From assembly GCA_902796285.1 (NCBI GenBank), contig CADBOH010000026.1:1-13722 (forward strand): a stretch of DNA of 13,722 nucleotides. The letters run 5' to 3'. Positions 1 to 4,478 of the stretch are shown here, one piece after another; the stretch's first letter is position 1, and every line of letters starts with the position of its first letter. A program made the translations under genes and the position numbers. This DNA is from an uncultured Eubacteriales bacterium (lineage in GTDB: Bacteria; Bacillota; Clostridia; Christensenellales; UBA1242). The notes under the pieces were generated by a model. The model had not been told where the DNA came from. It did not search any database and was given only the letters and a program-made list of their open reading frames with translations.

Positions 1-357
1 AAGCATAACTTGTTCTAAATTAGAGTTGTTTGCAAGTTCGAATAGAGGGGCTATATCGCCGCCGGCGAAGTAAACAACATCAAAATTTTTTATCATATCA
101 AGGTTGCCAGTGGTTAAAGTTACTTCTTGCACTACTGCTCCATTATCCTGCATAAATTTCATGATAAGTGGAGTGTTCATTTGGTTGTGTCCGGTGAGAG
201 TGGAGTTGTTGACAAAGAGTGCATTAACTCCCATGCCAGTGCAGGCTTTTAAAAGATCGTTAAAATTTTGATTTTCCTCTTTATCTCTGTATCCATTGCT
301 TGTTAAAAATAGTTTGCCTTTATACTTTTCATCAATTACTGGCTTTTTAGCTTTCAT
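1..357 (-). CDS. Peptidase S51 / class I glutamine amidotransferase-like protein, N-terminal part (cut by window edge)
   Basis: Reading the minus strand from the ATG at 355-357 gives 119 codons without a stop to the window edge, so the C-terminal half is missing. A good ribosome binding site (AAGGAG) sits 8 nt upstream. The protein starts MKAKKPVIDEKYKGKLFLTS and reaches a predicted beta strand ending VVYFAGGD at residues 94-101. This is the position of the GGGN/GGG turn that precedes the nucleophile strand in peptidase E-like (S51) proteins. The nucleophile motif GxSAGA would lie beyond the window, so activity cannot be judged. Members cleave Asp-X dipeptides or cyanophycin-type substrates, or are uncharacterised; the substrate here is unknown. 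It lies downstream of the oapA-like gene on the same strand but behind its terminator. A second S51-like gene is at 4686-5417, yet the two N-termini look quite different. Confidence 0.7.
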   Translation of the reverse strand, partial: MKAKKPVIDEKYKGKLFLTSNGYRDKEENQNFNDLLKACTGMGVNALFVNNSTLTGHNQMNTPLIMKFMQDNGAVVQEVTLTTGNLDMIKNFDVVYFAGGDIAPLFELANNSNLEQVML

Positions 358-390
358 AATATTTCTCCTTACTAAATAAGTTTAGCACAA

Positions 391-420
391 AAATAAAAAA
401 AAGGAAATCAATCCTTTTTA
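391..420 (-). terminator. Rho-independent terminator of the oapA-like gene
   Basis: On the minus strand an 8-bp stem (AAAAAGGA, 419-412, with TCCTTTTT, 405-398) with a 6-nt loop is followed by a run of U residues down to about 391. It overlaps the stop codon of the oapA-like gene and separates it from the S51-like gene. Confidence 0.75.
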
Positions 421-1092
421 TTTTTTCTTATTTTTCTTTGAATTTGTGTTTTGTTTATGAAAAATACTCATAATCTTTCCGCAGATCAATATAATCTTTT
501 CGCAGTGCACAATTGAATATTTTTTAAATGCAGCTTTTCCAAAAATAATTAATGATGCAATAACCGCTGAAACAAGCGAAGCGATTAAAATCCCAACAAT
601 GTTTGACATGGCGCTTGTTATAAGCATAAGTGATATGCTTGCGCCAGCAGCGCCTGCCAAGATACCACAGATATCTCCAAGTATATCAGCAAATATGCTC
701 GCTACTTTGTTTGCGTTTTTTACTAAAATTATTGCTTCATTTGCTCCGCGAATTTTTCTTGAAGCCATTGCCCTGAAAGGTTCAAGGCTGGCGGCGGTTG
801 CAGCCACTCCAATCATGTCACCAATTATTGATATTATGAGCAAGATTACAATAACTGCAATTGATATTATTAAATTGGCTCTTGAAAGTGTGAGTTCGCT
901 GATGACTCCAAATGCAAAAGATAAAAATAGTGAAACAAACAAAACAATAAGTGGCCATTTCCACCAAATTGCAAATTTTGATTGTTTTTGCTTTGTCTTT
1001 TTTTCTTTTTTAATATTTTTCTCTGGCGTTTGAGATTGCTCTGGTTCCAGAACTGTTTCCTCGTTATTTTCAATTAAATTATCGGGGTCCAT
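418..1092 (-). CDS. oapA: OapA-like four-helix membrane protein (OLE RNA-associated, DUF21-related)
   Basis: The 224-aa protein begins at the ATG at 1092, preceded by AAAGGAATTAAA. A longer in-frame start at 1137 lies inside the hairpin of the upstream RNA and is rejected. The first 40 residues are charged and probably cytoplasmic. Four hydrophobic segments follow, near residues 43-66, 73-98, 131-158 and 163-186, then a basic Lys-rich tail. The central stretch holds GDMIGVA (91-97), FRAMASRKIRGA (106-117) and D136-ILG-D140, a DxxxD motif. From what I recall of the family, OapA of Bacillus halodurans is a small membrane protein with an essential DxxxD motif, related to the DUF21 membrane domain of CNNM/CorC-type magnesium transporters, and it binds OLE RNA. 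Its gene usually sits just downstream of the RNA gene, as here. Alternative: an unrelated DUF21-like small membrane protein. The identification leans on protein features and the neighbouring RNA together. Confidence 0.72.
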   Translation of the reverse strand: MDPDNLIENNEETVLEPEQSQTPEKNIKKEKKTKQKQSKFAIWWKWPLIVLFVSLFLSFAFGVISELTLSRANLIISIAVIVILLIISIIGDMIGVAATAASLEPFRAMASRKIRGANEAIILVKNANKVASIFADILGDICGILAGAAGASISLMLITSAMSNIVGILIASLVSAVIASLIIFGKAAFKKYSIVHCEKIILICGKIMSIFHKQNTNSKKNKKK

Positions 1093-1113
1093 TTTAATTC
1101 CTTTTTTAAATTT

Positions 1114-1140
1114 AAAAAATATAATGGGCTGACCCATTAT
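1114..1140 (-). terminator. Terminator-like hairpin between the large RNA and oapA
   Basis: On the minus strand ATAATGGG-TCAG-CCCATTAT (1140-1121) is a perfect 8-bp stem with a 4-nt loop followed by ATTTTTT. It lies 7 nt beyond the closing stem of the RNA and about 20 nt before the oapA start. It should set the RNA 3' end while letting some transcripts continue into oapA, for which no separate promoter is evident. Confidence 0.75.
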
Positions 1141-1143
1141 ATA

Positions 1144-1708
1144 GGGGTGAAGATAATGTCTTAAGTAAACCTTGCGTCATAGGTTCGGTAGGATTTCCCA
1201 GTTTCGCACTTTGCGTCACCGCAAAAAGCAGTTTCCTTTTAAGCGAAGCATTTCACCGAATCGCCACTTAGAACACACTATAATCCTTAAAACATCTGAA
1301 AAAATCAACAGTCTAGAAGTTTTCCTTGGCAACGCTAAATGTTATTAGCTTTTTTTGCAGAAATAATTTCATAAGCAGATACATTAACCATTCGGCCGAG
1401 AAGACTAATGTATGTTTGATACTTAATCCCGGTGTTTCCACTCAAAGCAGGCTACAATGCACGCAGCTCTTACCACATGCAGGTTCTTCCCAGAGAGTAC
1501 AGGTTTAGTCCAGCACCCTGTTGGGTCTCCACGATAATTGGGTAGGGTTCTATATGCCGTTATAGAGCTCCCAAAAATCTTAACTTCCAGCACCAGCCCC
1601 AGTTTGGGCAACCAAAGCCAGCACCAGAAACTTCACAGATTTGCCCGGCGACGCTATAAACTTCGTCTTCCTAACAAATAGAATTGACTAGAATACTGCA
1701 TCTTCACG
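1144..1708 (-). ncRNA. ole: Large structured RNA, most likely OLE RNA (ornate, large, extremophilic)
   Basis: This 565-nt stretch has no credible coding frame and differs from its A/T-rich surroundings in having mixed composition and many hairpins. The 5' end GTGAAGAT (1707-1700) is perfectly complementary to ATCTTCAC near the 3' end (1154-1147), closing the whole molecule just after the predicted transcription start. Internal stems include GGGCAA/TTGCCC (1646-1641 with 1611-1606), a 6-bp hairpin TCTATA/TATAGA (1566-1549), and ACCC-aaca-GGGT (1526-1515). A nested 3' domain pairs 1260-1255 with 1189-1184 and 1247-1243 with 1207-1203. It is tipped by UUGCG-GUGA-CGCAA (1224-1211), a GNRA tetraloop. 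Length, closing stem, own promoter and position directly upstream of an OapA-like gene on the same strand fit OLE RNA, about 600 nt long in Bacillota, which localises to the membrane with OapA. I cannot align it to the Rfam model. Other large RNAs (ROOL, GOLLD) are less likely given the OapA neighbour. I see no RNase P or tmRNA signature. Confidence 0.75.
1587..1627. repeat. 10-bp direct repeat inside the large RNA
   Basis: CCAGCACCAG occurs at 1587-1596 and again at 1618-1627 on the plus strand, which is CTGGTGCTGG twice in the RNA. The copies flank one strand (1611-1606) of the GGGCAA/TTGCCC stem, so they may be paired protein-binding or alternative pairing elements. Confidence 0.6.
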
Positions 1709-1713
1709 GATAT

Positions 1714-1742
1714 ATTATAGCACTGTTTTACAATAAAAGCAA
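1714..1742 (-). promoter_or_regulatory. Sigma-A promoter of the large RNA
   Basis: On the minus strand TTGCTT (1742-1737), a 17-bp spacer and a perfect TATAAT (1719-1714) place the start near 1707. That is exactly where the closing stem of the RNA begins. Confidence 0.85.
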
Positions 1743-1767
1743 CTAAAATTTTTTTTGACCCCGCATA

Positions 1768-1796
1768 TTGCATTTTAAGTGGAGTTGTGTTATAAT
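1768..1796 (+). promoter_or_regulatory. Extended -10 promoter of the 192-aa gene
   Basis: TTGCAT (1768-1773), a 17-bp spacer and TATAAT (1791-1796), with the extended -10 TGT at 1788-1790. Transcription should start near 1803, only about 10 nt before the ATG, so the ribosome site AGAGGTTG lies at the very 5' end of the mRNA. It is divergent from the large-RNA promoter, with about 25 bp between the two -35 elements. Confidence 0.8.
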
Positions 1797-1812
1797 TTTT
1801 TAAGAGGTTGAG

Positions 1813-2391
1813 ATGAAAGATATAGATATTGAAAAGGCAATAAACAATTTATGTGATAGCGAGAAATTTCGTTTGCTTTATAGAATAGAACTTGTTGACT
1901 TAAACAAAAAACTTTCTGGCGTGCTTGCAAGATGTGGGGTGAAGGGAGAAAACTATTCTACAAAGAGAAGAGAAATTTATCATGCATTTTTTGATGAGGG
2001 TGGTAAAAACGCAGGTAACTACAAACAAATGGAGATTAGGCTTGCAAACTTAAAGGGTTCAATTAGTGAGTATTTTAATGCCAAAACCATGTTTGCCTTT
2101 GCTTTGTTTGTTAATGTTTTGGTAAAAGAATTTGATTTAAATAAAAATTTTAACTTATCTTTATTAACAGCCCTTAAAACTTTAAGAAAGTATTTCAAAA
2201 CTGAAGAGCTTAAATTTAAAGATATGCCTGTGAAATTGGACGTAAAGGCACTTTCTACAGAGCAAAAGACAGAACTTAAACAAAAGCTTATGGAGTACTT
2301 TAATGTTGGTGAGCTTTTTTACAATTTATACTATGATGCTGAGGTTGAAAAAGAGATCAAGAAAAAAGGCGGAGATGAAGAAAACTGTTAA
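1813..2391 (+). CDS. Hypothetical helical protein, 192 aa
   Basis: I do not recognise this gene. The start ATG follows AGAGGTTG closely and a strong promoter. The product is soluble and mostly helical, rich in Lys, Leu, Phe and Glu, with no signal peptide and no clear membrane span. A mildly hydrophobic helix AKTMFAFALFVNVLVKEFDL lies at about residues 89-108. The N-terminal half has several charged heptad-like stretches; cysteines occur at about 14 and 41 and as the last residue. Codon use and composition match the neighbours, so there is no sign of recent transfer. It is monocistronic, ended by a terminator directly after the stop. It faces the OLE-like RNA divergently and precedes the Spo0A-domain gene. 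No function can be assigned. Confidence 0.85.
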   Translation: MKDIDIEKAINNLCDSEKFRLLYRIELVDLNKKLSGVLARCGVKGENYSTKRREIYHAFFDEGGKNAGNYKQMEIRLANLKGSISEYFNAKTMFAFALFVNVLVKEFDLNKNFNLSLLTALKTLRKYFKTEELKFKDMPVKLDVKALSTEQKTELKQKLMEYFNVGELFYNLYYDAEVEKEIKKKGGDEENC

Positions 2392-2394
2392 ATT

Positions 2395-2422
2395 AAGCCC
2401 GATCACATACGGGCTTTTCTTA
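2395..2422 (+). terminator. Terminator of the 192-aa gene
   Basis: AAGCCCG (2395-2401) pairs with CGGGCTT (2410-2416) around an 8-nt loop, followed by a T-rich tail (TTCTT). It begins 3 nt after the stop codon. Confidence 0.85.
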
Positions 2423-2424
2423 TG

Positions 2425-2465
2425 CAAAAATATTTTTGTAAAAAATTAAATAATATTTTACAAAA
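2425..2465. promoter_or_regulatory. Overlapping palindromes upstream of the Spo0A-domain gene, possible operator
   Basis: A perfect 14-bp palindrome, CAAAAAT-ATTTTTG (2425-2438), overlaps the left arm of a 10-bp inverted repeat, TTTTGTAAAA (2434-2443) and TTTTACAAAA (2456-2465), whose centres are 22 bp (two helical turns) apart. The right arm covers the -35 element at 2457. The arrangement suits a dimeric repressor, but A/T-rich DNA yields palindromes easily. Confidence 0.4.
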
Positions 2466-2485
2466 TTAAAAATTTATGTTAGAAT
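2457..2485 (+). promoter_or_regulatory. Promoter of the Spo0A-domain gene
   Basis: TTTACA (2457-2462), a 17-bp spacer and TAGAAT (2480-2485). The -35 element lies within the right arm of the inverted repeat described separately. Confidence 0.65.
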
Positions 2486-2505
2486 ATGTAAAAAAGAGGT
2501 GAAAG

Positions 2506-2910
2506 ATGAAGGATACATATTCTCAACTATCAACAGAATATCTTATGAAACTTGGGTTTCATATTGGTTTTATTGGATTTGACTATTTAAAAGAGGCGAT
2601 TGATTATTGCCTTGAAGACCAAGGGCTGTTAGATTGTATTACAACCAGACTTTATCCAATGGTGGCGAAGAGGTTTGGAGTAAAAAATGCTGTTGTTGAG
2701 AGGGGAATACGGAATACAATTGAAAGGGCATATAAGGGTGGCGGACTGCTTGAAATAAATACACTCTACAACAAAGTGATTTATCAAAACGATTTTAAGT
2801 TTTCGAATAGTGAGTTTATTGCGCTTATGGTGTATAGAATTAAATTGGATATTGCAAAAAAAGAGTTGGCAAAGAAATATAACATTAAACTGCCAGACGA
2901 GGATGATTAA
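2506..2910 (+). CDS. Stand-alone Spo0A C-terminal (DNA-binding) domain protein
   Basis: The 134-aa product aligns from my memory of Bacillus subtilis Spo0A with the whole effector domain. It has a first helix ending in hydrophobic residues (about 8-22), GFDYLKEAIDYCLED (24-38) against GYxYLREAI, and ITTRLYPMVAKRF (45-57) against ITKVLYPDIAKKF. Next are VVERGIRNTIE (63-73) against RVERAIRHAIE, the DNA-recognition region, and the hallmark NSEFIALM (101-108) against NSEFIAM. The N-terminal phospho-acceptor receiver domain is entirely absent: residue 1 is almost at the domain border and the upstream 114 bp are a terminator and promoter. Start: ATG after AGAGGTGAAAG. The protein therefore cannot be switched by the phosphorelay; it could be a constitutive regulator, a competitor at Spo0A boxes, or a diverged one-domain transcription factor. 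A C-terminal extension rich in Lys and Asp (118-134) is extra. A full-length Spo0A may be elsewhere in the genome. Confidence 0.85.
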   Translation: MKDTYSQLSTEYLMKLGFHIGFIGFDYLKEAIDYCLEDQGLLDCITTRLYPMVAKRFGVKNAVVERGIRNTIERAYKGGGLLEINTLYNKVIYQNDFKFSNSEFIALMVYRIKLDIAKKELAKKYNIKLPDEDD

Positions 2911-2937
2911 AAATAAAAATAAAATTTTGTTGTTTGT

Positions 2938-2966
2938 TTGCTAAAAATATAAAAATATGGTAAAAT
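2938..2966 (+). promoter_or_regulatory. Promoter of the SecB-like operon
   Basis: TTGCTA (2938-2943), a 17-bp spacer and TAAAAT (2961-2966), with an extended -10 TGG just before it. No clear terminator separates it from the preceding gene, so some read-through is likely. Confidence 0.65.
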
Positions 2967-2989
2967 AACTTTTAGTTAAGGAGTTAAAT

Positions 2990-3385
2990 ATGGCAAACGT
3001 AATTAGAAATATGAATTTTAAACCAATTTTAGAAAAAGTAAAGTATGACAGACTTGCTGAACCAGATGGCAATGATACAATCAATATGCGAGTTTGGGAT
3101 GAAATCAAAGTTGAAAGACTTAGATCTGATGCTGTTAAGGTTGTTTTGCAAAGAAATGTTAAACCAGAGCCAGAATGTATTTTTGGAATTGAAGTTGCTC
3201 TTGGCGTTGAAGTTCTTGTTAACACAGCTGAATATGATAATCTTGCAGACCCAGTAGATTATTTTAAAGATAGCGCTGTTGCTAGAGTACTTGCAAGTAC
3301 AGTTGCTCTTATTATGGCAGAGCTTACTCAGCACTCACAAATTGGGTCAATGATCACAGCCCCAGTTGTTCAATTACCACAGTAA
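2990..3385 (+). CDS. SecB-like protein (putative export chaperone fold)
   Basis: The 131-aa protein starts at an ATG six bases after AAGGAG. It has the layout of SecB-like proteins: an amphipathic N-terminal beta stretch, strands around residues 35-52, and an acidic strand region EVALGVEVLVNTAEY (67-81). A long helix from about 90 to 112 follows (SAVARVLASTVALIMAELTQ), and the C-terminus HSQIGSMITAPVVQLPQ resembles the conserved SecB ending with small and proline residues (FPPxxLxPINF). SecB proper is a tetrameric cytosolic chaperone of Proteobacteria; SecB-like domains also occur in Bacillota and in toxin-linked systems, mostly uncharacterised. No toxin or antitoxin gene is next to it. It is followed after 14 bp by a small membrane protein in the same operon. 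Assignment is by fold pattern from memory; an unrelated conserved hypothetical family is possible. Confidence 0.55.
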   Translation: MANVIRNMNFKPILEKVKYDRLAEPDGNDTINMRVWDEIKVERLRSDAVKVVLQRNVKPEPECIFGIEVALGVEVLVNTAEYDNLADPVDYFKDSAVARVLASTVALIMAELTQHSQIGSMITAPVVQLPQ

Positions 3386-3399
3386 ATTAAGAGGGAAGT

Positions 3400-3753
3400 A
3401 TGTTGCTTATTATCTTTTTGTCAGTAATTATTTTGTTCTTTTTGTTTGTTGTTGCTAGTTTTTTCCTTATGTTGAAAGACTATAAAATTAATGCAGACAA
3501 TCATGTTTTTCGAGTACATAATATTGGCAGCAAGCTTTGTATATATGTTGATGAAAAAGAAAAGATTGAGTCACTTGGACCAAATCTAATCGAGGGCACT
3601 CAGTACAAGGTTGAAGTTGAGGATAACGAATATTTAGTAAAATGTAAAACAAATAAATTTGGTAATGTTATGCGTGTTGAAATATACAAAGATGGCAAGA
3701 TAATAGCTGATAATGGCAAAAAACTTAAAGAAAATAAAAAGGCTGGCGAGTAA
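3400..3753 (+). CDS. Small membrane-anchored protein, 117 aa
   Basis: Not recognised. One N-terminal hydrophobic segment (residues 2-26, rich in Leu, Ile, Phe and Val) is followed by about 90 mostly beta-forming residues. These end with strands around VFRVHNIG, CIYVDEKEK, QYKVEVEDNEYLVKCK and MRVEIYKDGKII, and a Lys-rich tail. The segment is more likely a membrane anchor than a cleaved signal, since no AxA site is seen and KDYK follows directly. Ribosome site GAGGGAAG precedes the ATG, 14 bp after the SecB-like gene, so the two are co-transcribed. Its stop codon lies inside the loop of the operon terminator. Orientation in the membrane and function are unknown. Confidence 0.8.
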   Translation: MLLIIFLSVIILFFLFVVASFFLMLKDYKINADNHVFRVHNIGSKLCIYVDEKEKIESLGPNLIEGTQYKVEVEDNEYLVKCKTNKFGNVMRVEIYKDGKIIADNGKKLKENKKAGE

Positions 3754-3766
3754 TGCCAGTTTTTTT
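3743..3766 (+). terminator. Terminator of the SecB-like operon
   Basis: CTGGC (3743-3747) and GCCAG (3755-3759) form a stem followed by seven T residues. The stop codon of the membrane-anchored protein lies in the loop. Confidence 0.8.
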
Positions 3767-3796
3767 GTAAAAATTTTTAAAATCAACAAAAAATCA

Positions 3797-3825
3797 TTGA
3801 CAAACAAAAAAAAGTTTGCTATTAT
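3797..3825 (+). promoter_or_regulatory. Promoter of the tRNA-Asn unit
   Basis: A consensus TTGACA (3797-3802), 17-bp spacer and TATTAT (3820-3825). The predicted start near 3832 means that the disrupted tRNA fragment at 3855-3963 is transcribed ahead of the intact tRNA. I see no second promoter between the two. Confidence 0.85.
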
Positions 3826-3854
3826 ATCATTGCAATCATTGAGATTGAAGATAT

Positions 3855-3963
3855 TCCCCAGTAGCTTGAGTGGTGGAGCGAACGGGTGGACGCCAAGGAC
3901 GAAGTCCTGCGTATGAAGCTAAGCGAAATTAAACCGATAGGAGGTTAGTAGCCGAGCGCACCA
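3855..3963 (+). pseudogene. Disrupted tRNA-Asn fragment A (5' half, hairpin insert, inverted arm)
   Basis: Bases 3855-3880 repeat the acceptor 5' strand and D arm of the intact tRNA-Asn (3979-4003) with one changed base and one extra base. The anticodon is then replaced by about 50 nt that fold as ACGC-caa-GGAC-gaa-GTCC-t-GCGT (3890-3912). ACCGATAGG (3933-3941) is the 3' anticodon-stem sequence in direct orientation. The end, AGCCGAGCGC plus ACCAC (about 3949-3963), is the reverse complement of the tRNA D and anticodon arm with 3 nt missing, and CACCAC can fold back on GTGGTG (3870-3875). There is no T arm and no acceptor 3' strand, so it cannot be a working tRNA. It lies between promoter and intact tRNA. 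Confidence 0.75.
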
Positions 3964-3978
3964 CAAAATAATTAATAT

Positions 3979-4053
3979 TCCCCAGTAGCTCAGTGGTGGA
4001 GCGCTCGGCTGTTAACCGATAGGCCGTAGGTTCGAATCCTACCTGGGGAGCCA
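3979..4053 (+). tRNA. tRNA-Asn (anticodon GTT)
   Basis: A complete cloverleaf: acceptor TCCCCAG (3979-3985) pairs with CTGGGGA (4043-4049), discriminator G and encoded CCA at 4051-4053. The D arm is AGCTCAGTGGTGGAGC, the anticodon stem CTCGGC...ACCGAT has GTT at 4011-4013 (codons AAC/AAU), and the T arm contains GTAGGTTCGAATCCTAC. It is transcribed from the TTGACA promoter together with fragment A and ends at the terminator starting right after CCA. Confidence 0.97.
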
Positions 4054-4080
4054 AAAAGACTGAGCAATCAGTCTTTTTTT
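4053..4080 (+). terminator. Terminator of tRNA-Asn
   Basis: AAAAAGACTG (4053-4062) and CAGTCTTTTT (from 4069) form a 10-bp stem with loop AGCAAT and a T run. The same sequence recurs at 4254-4282. Confidence 0.92.
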
Positions 4081-4095
4081 GTAGATATTGTAGTT

Positions 4096-4253
4096 GGCCT
4101 ATCGGTTAACAATCGAGAAGCCTAAGTTCAGTCTAAATATAATGCCGTAGGTTCGCCCCTTGTCGGGCAGGCCGCGAGCAAGTCGCTCCCGGCTTTGGCT
4201 ACAAACAATCATACGAGATTGTTTGCTTAACGCGTCGCCCCTACCTGGTGCCC
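4096..4253 (+). pseudogene. Disrupted tRNA-Asn fragment B (inverted anticodon arm, T arm with hairpin insert)
   Basis: 4096-4110 is an exact 15-bp inverted copy of the tRNA-Asn anticodon region (4011-4025), and the similarity continues to 4117. After about 26 unrelated bases, GCCGTAGGTTCG (4144-4155) repeats 4023-4034 exactly. Where the intact tRNA has AAT in the T loop, an 84-nt G/C-rich insert (4156-4239) follows. It contains a stem GCCGCGAGC/GCTCCCGGC with one mismatch and a perfect AAACAATC/GATTGTTT hairpin. CCTACCTGG (4240-4248) then resumes the tRNA 3' side, in degraded form, and the tRNA terminator follows in duplicate. The acceptor 5' strand, D arm and proper CCA end are missing. Confidence 0.75.
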
Positions 4254-4282
4254 AAAAAGACTGAGCAATCAGTCTTTTTTTG
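4254..4282 (+). terminator. Duplicate of the tRNA-Asn terminator, behind fragment B
   Basis: AAAAAGACTG, loop AGCAAT, CAGTC and a T run are identical to 4053-4082. This shows that fragment B derives from a second copy of the tRNA gene including its trailer. Confidence 0.9.
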
Positions 4283-4361
4283 TTATATATTTTTGCACAA
4301 TGTATTGTTGTTTATTAGGCTTAGCTATAAAAGTTTGTTTATCTAATAATAAATATAGCAA

Positions 4362-4440
4362 GCAAGAGTGGCGGTCCGGGTTCCCTGAAAACTTTGTTTT
4401 TAGGGTGACAGTGGCAGACGCGCAGGTTTCAAAACCTGCG
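4362..4440 (+). pseudogene. Disrupted tRNA-Leu fragment C (D-loop hairpin insert, fold-back anticodon arm)
   Basis: GCAAGAGTGGCGG (4362-4374) equals the first 13 bases of the intact tRNA-Leu (4479-4491). In place of the two D-loop bases AA stands a 37-nt insert (4375-4411) containing a 10-bp hairpin, CCCTGAAAAC / GTTTTTAGGG (4383-4392 with 4396-4405, one G-U pair, loop TTT). TGGCAGACGCGCAGGTTTCA (4412-4431) then continues the tRNA exactly. Instead of the anticodon 3' side, AAACCTGCG (4432-4440) follows, the exact inverse of CGCAGGTTT, so the arm becomes a perfect 9-bp hairpin. The variable, T and acceptor 3' parts are absent; 4441-4478 shows no recognisable tRNA sequence. Confidence 0.75.
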
Positions 4441-4478
4441 TAAGAGAAAAATGTTGTGTGAAAATTTGAGAAGGTTAT

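Noticed and set aside
599..1033. Plus-strand open frame of 144 codons
   Set aside because: Antisense shadow of the OapA-like membrane protein; hydrophobic residues mirror the codons of the real gene and there is no ribosome site.
1093..1137. Upstream in-frame ATG extending the OapA-like protein by 15 residues
   Set aside because: It lies within the terminator hairpin and lacks a ribosome site, while the ATG at 1092 has AAAGGA at good spacing.
1326..1611. Two short open frames on opposite strands within the large RNA
   Set aside because: Neither has a ribosome site or a protein-like composition, and the region is explained by paired RNA stems.
1141..1708. RNase P RNA, tmRNA or 6S RNA as identity of the large RNA
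   Set aside because: No RNase P core motifs, no tmRNA tag frame or tRNA-like ends are seen, and the length is too great for 6S RNA.
2941..3334. Frames opposite to or shifted against the SecB-like gene
   Set aside because: Shadows: the 2990-3385 frame has the promoter, AAGGAG and a protein-like composition.
3713..3916. 67-codon plus-strand frame running over the terminator, promoter and tRNA fragment A
   Set aside because: It crosses a terminator and promoter and has no ribosome site; chance frame.
3855..3963. T-box riboswitch or group I intron in the tRNA fragment
   Set aside because: No T-box consensus (AGGGTGGNACCGCG) and no following aminoacyl-tRNA or amino-acid gene; the insert is far too short for a self-splicing intron and the fragment lacks its 3' half.
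4053..4282. Attachment sites of an integrated element at the tRNA-Asn 3' end
   Set aside because: The duplicated 3' end and terminator resemble att sites, but only about 200 bp lie between them, with no integrase, and the copy is itself interrupted.
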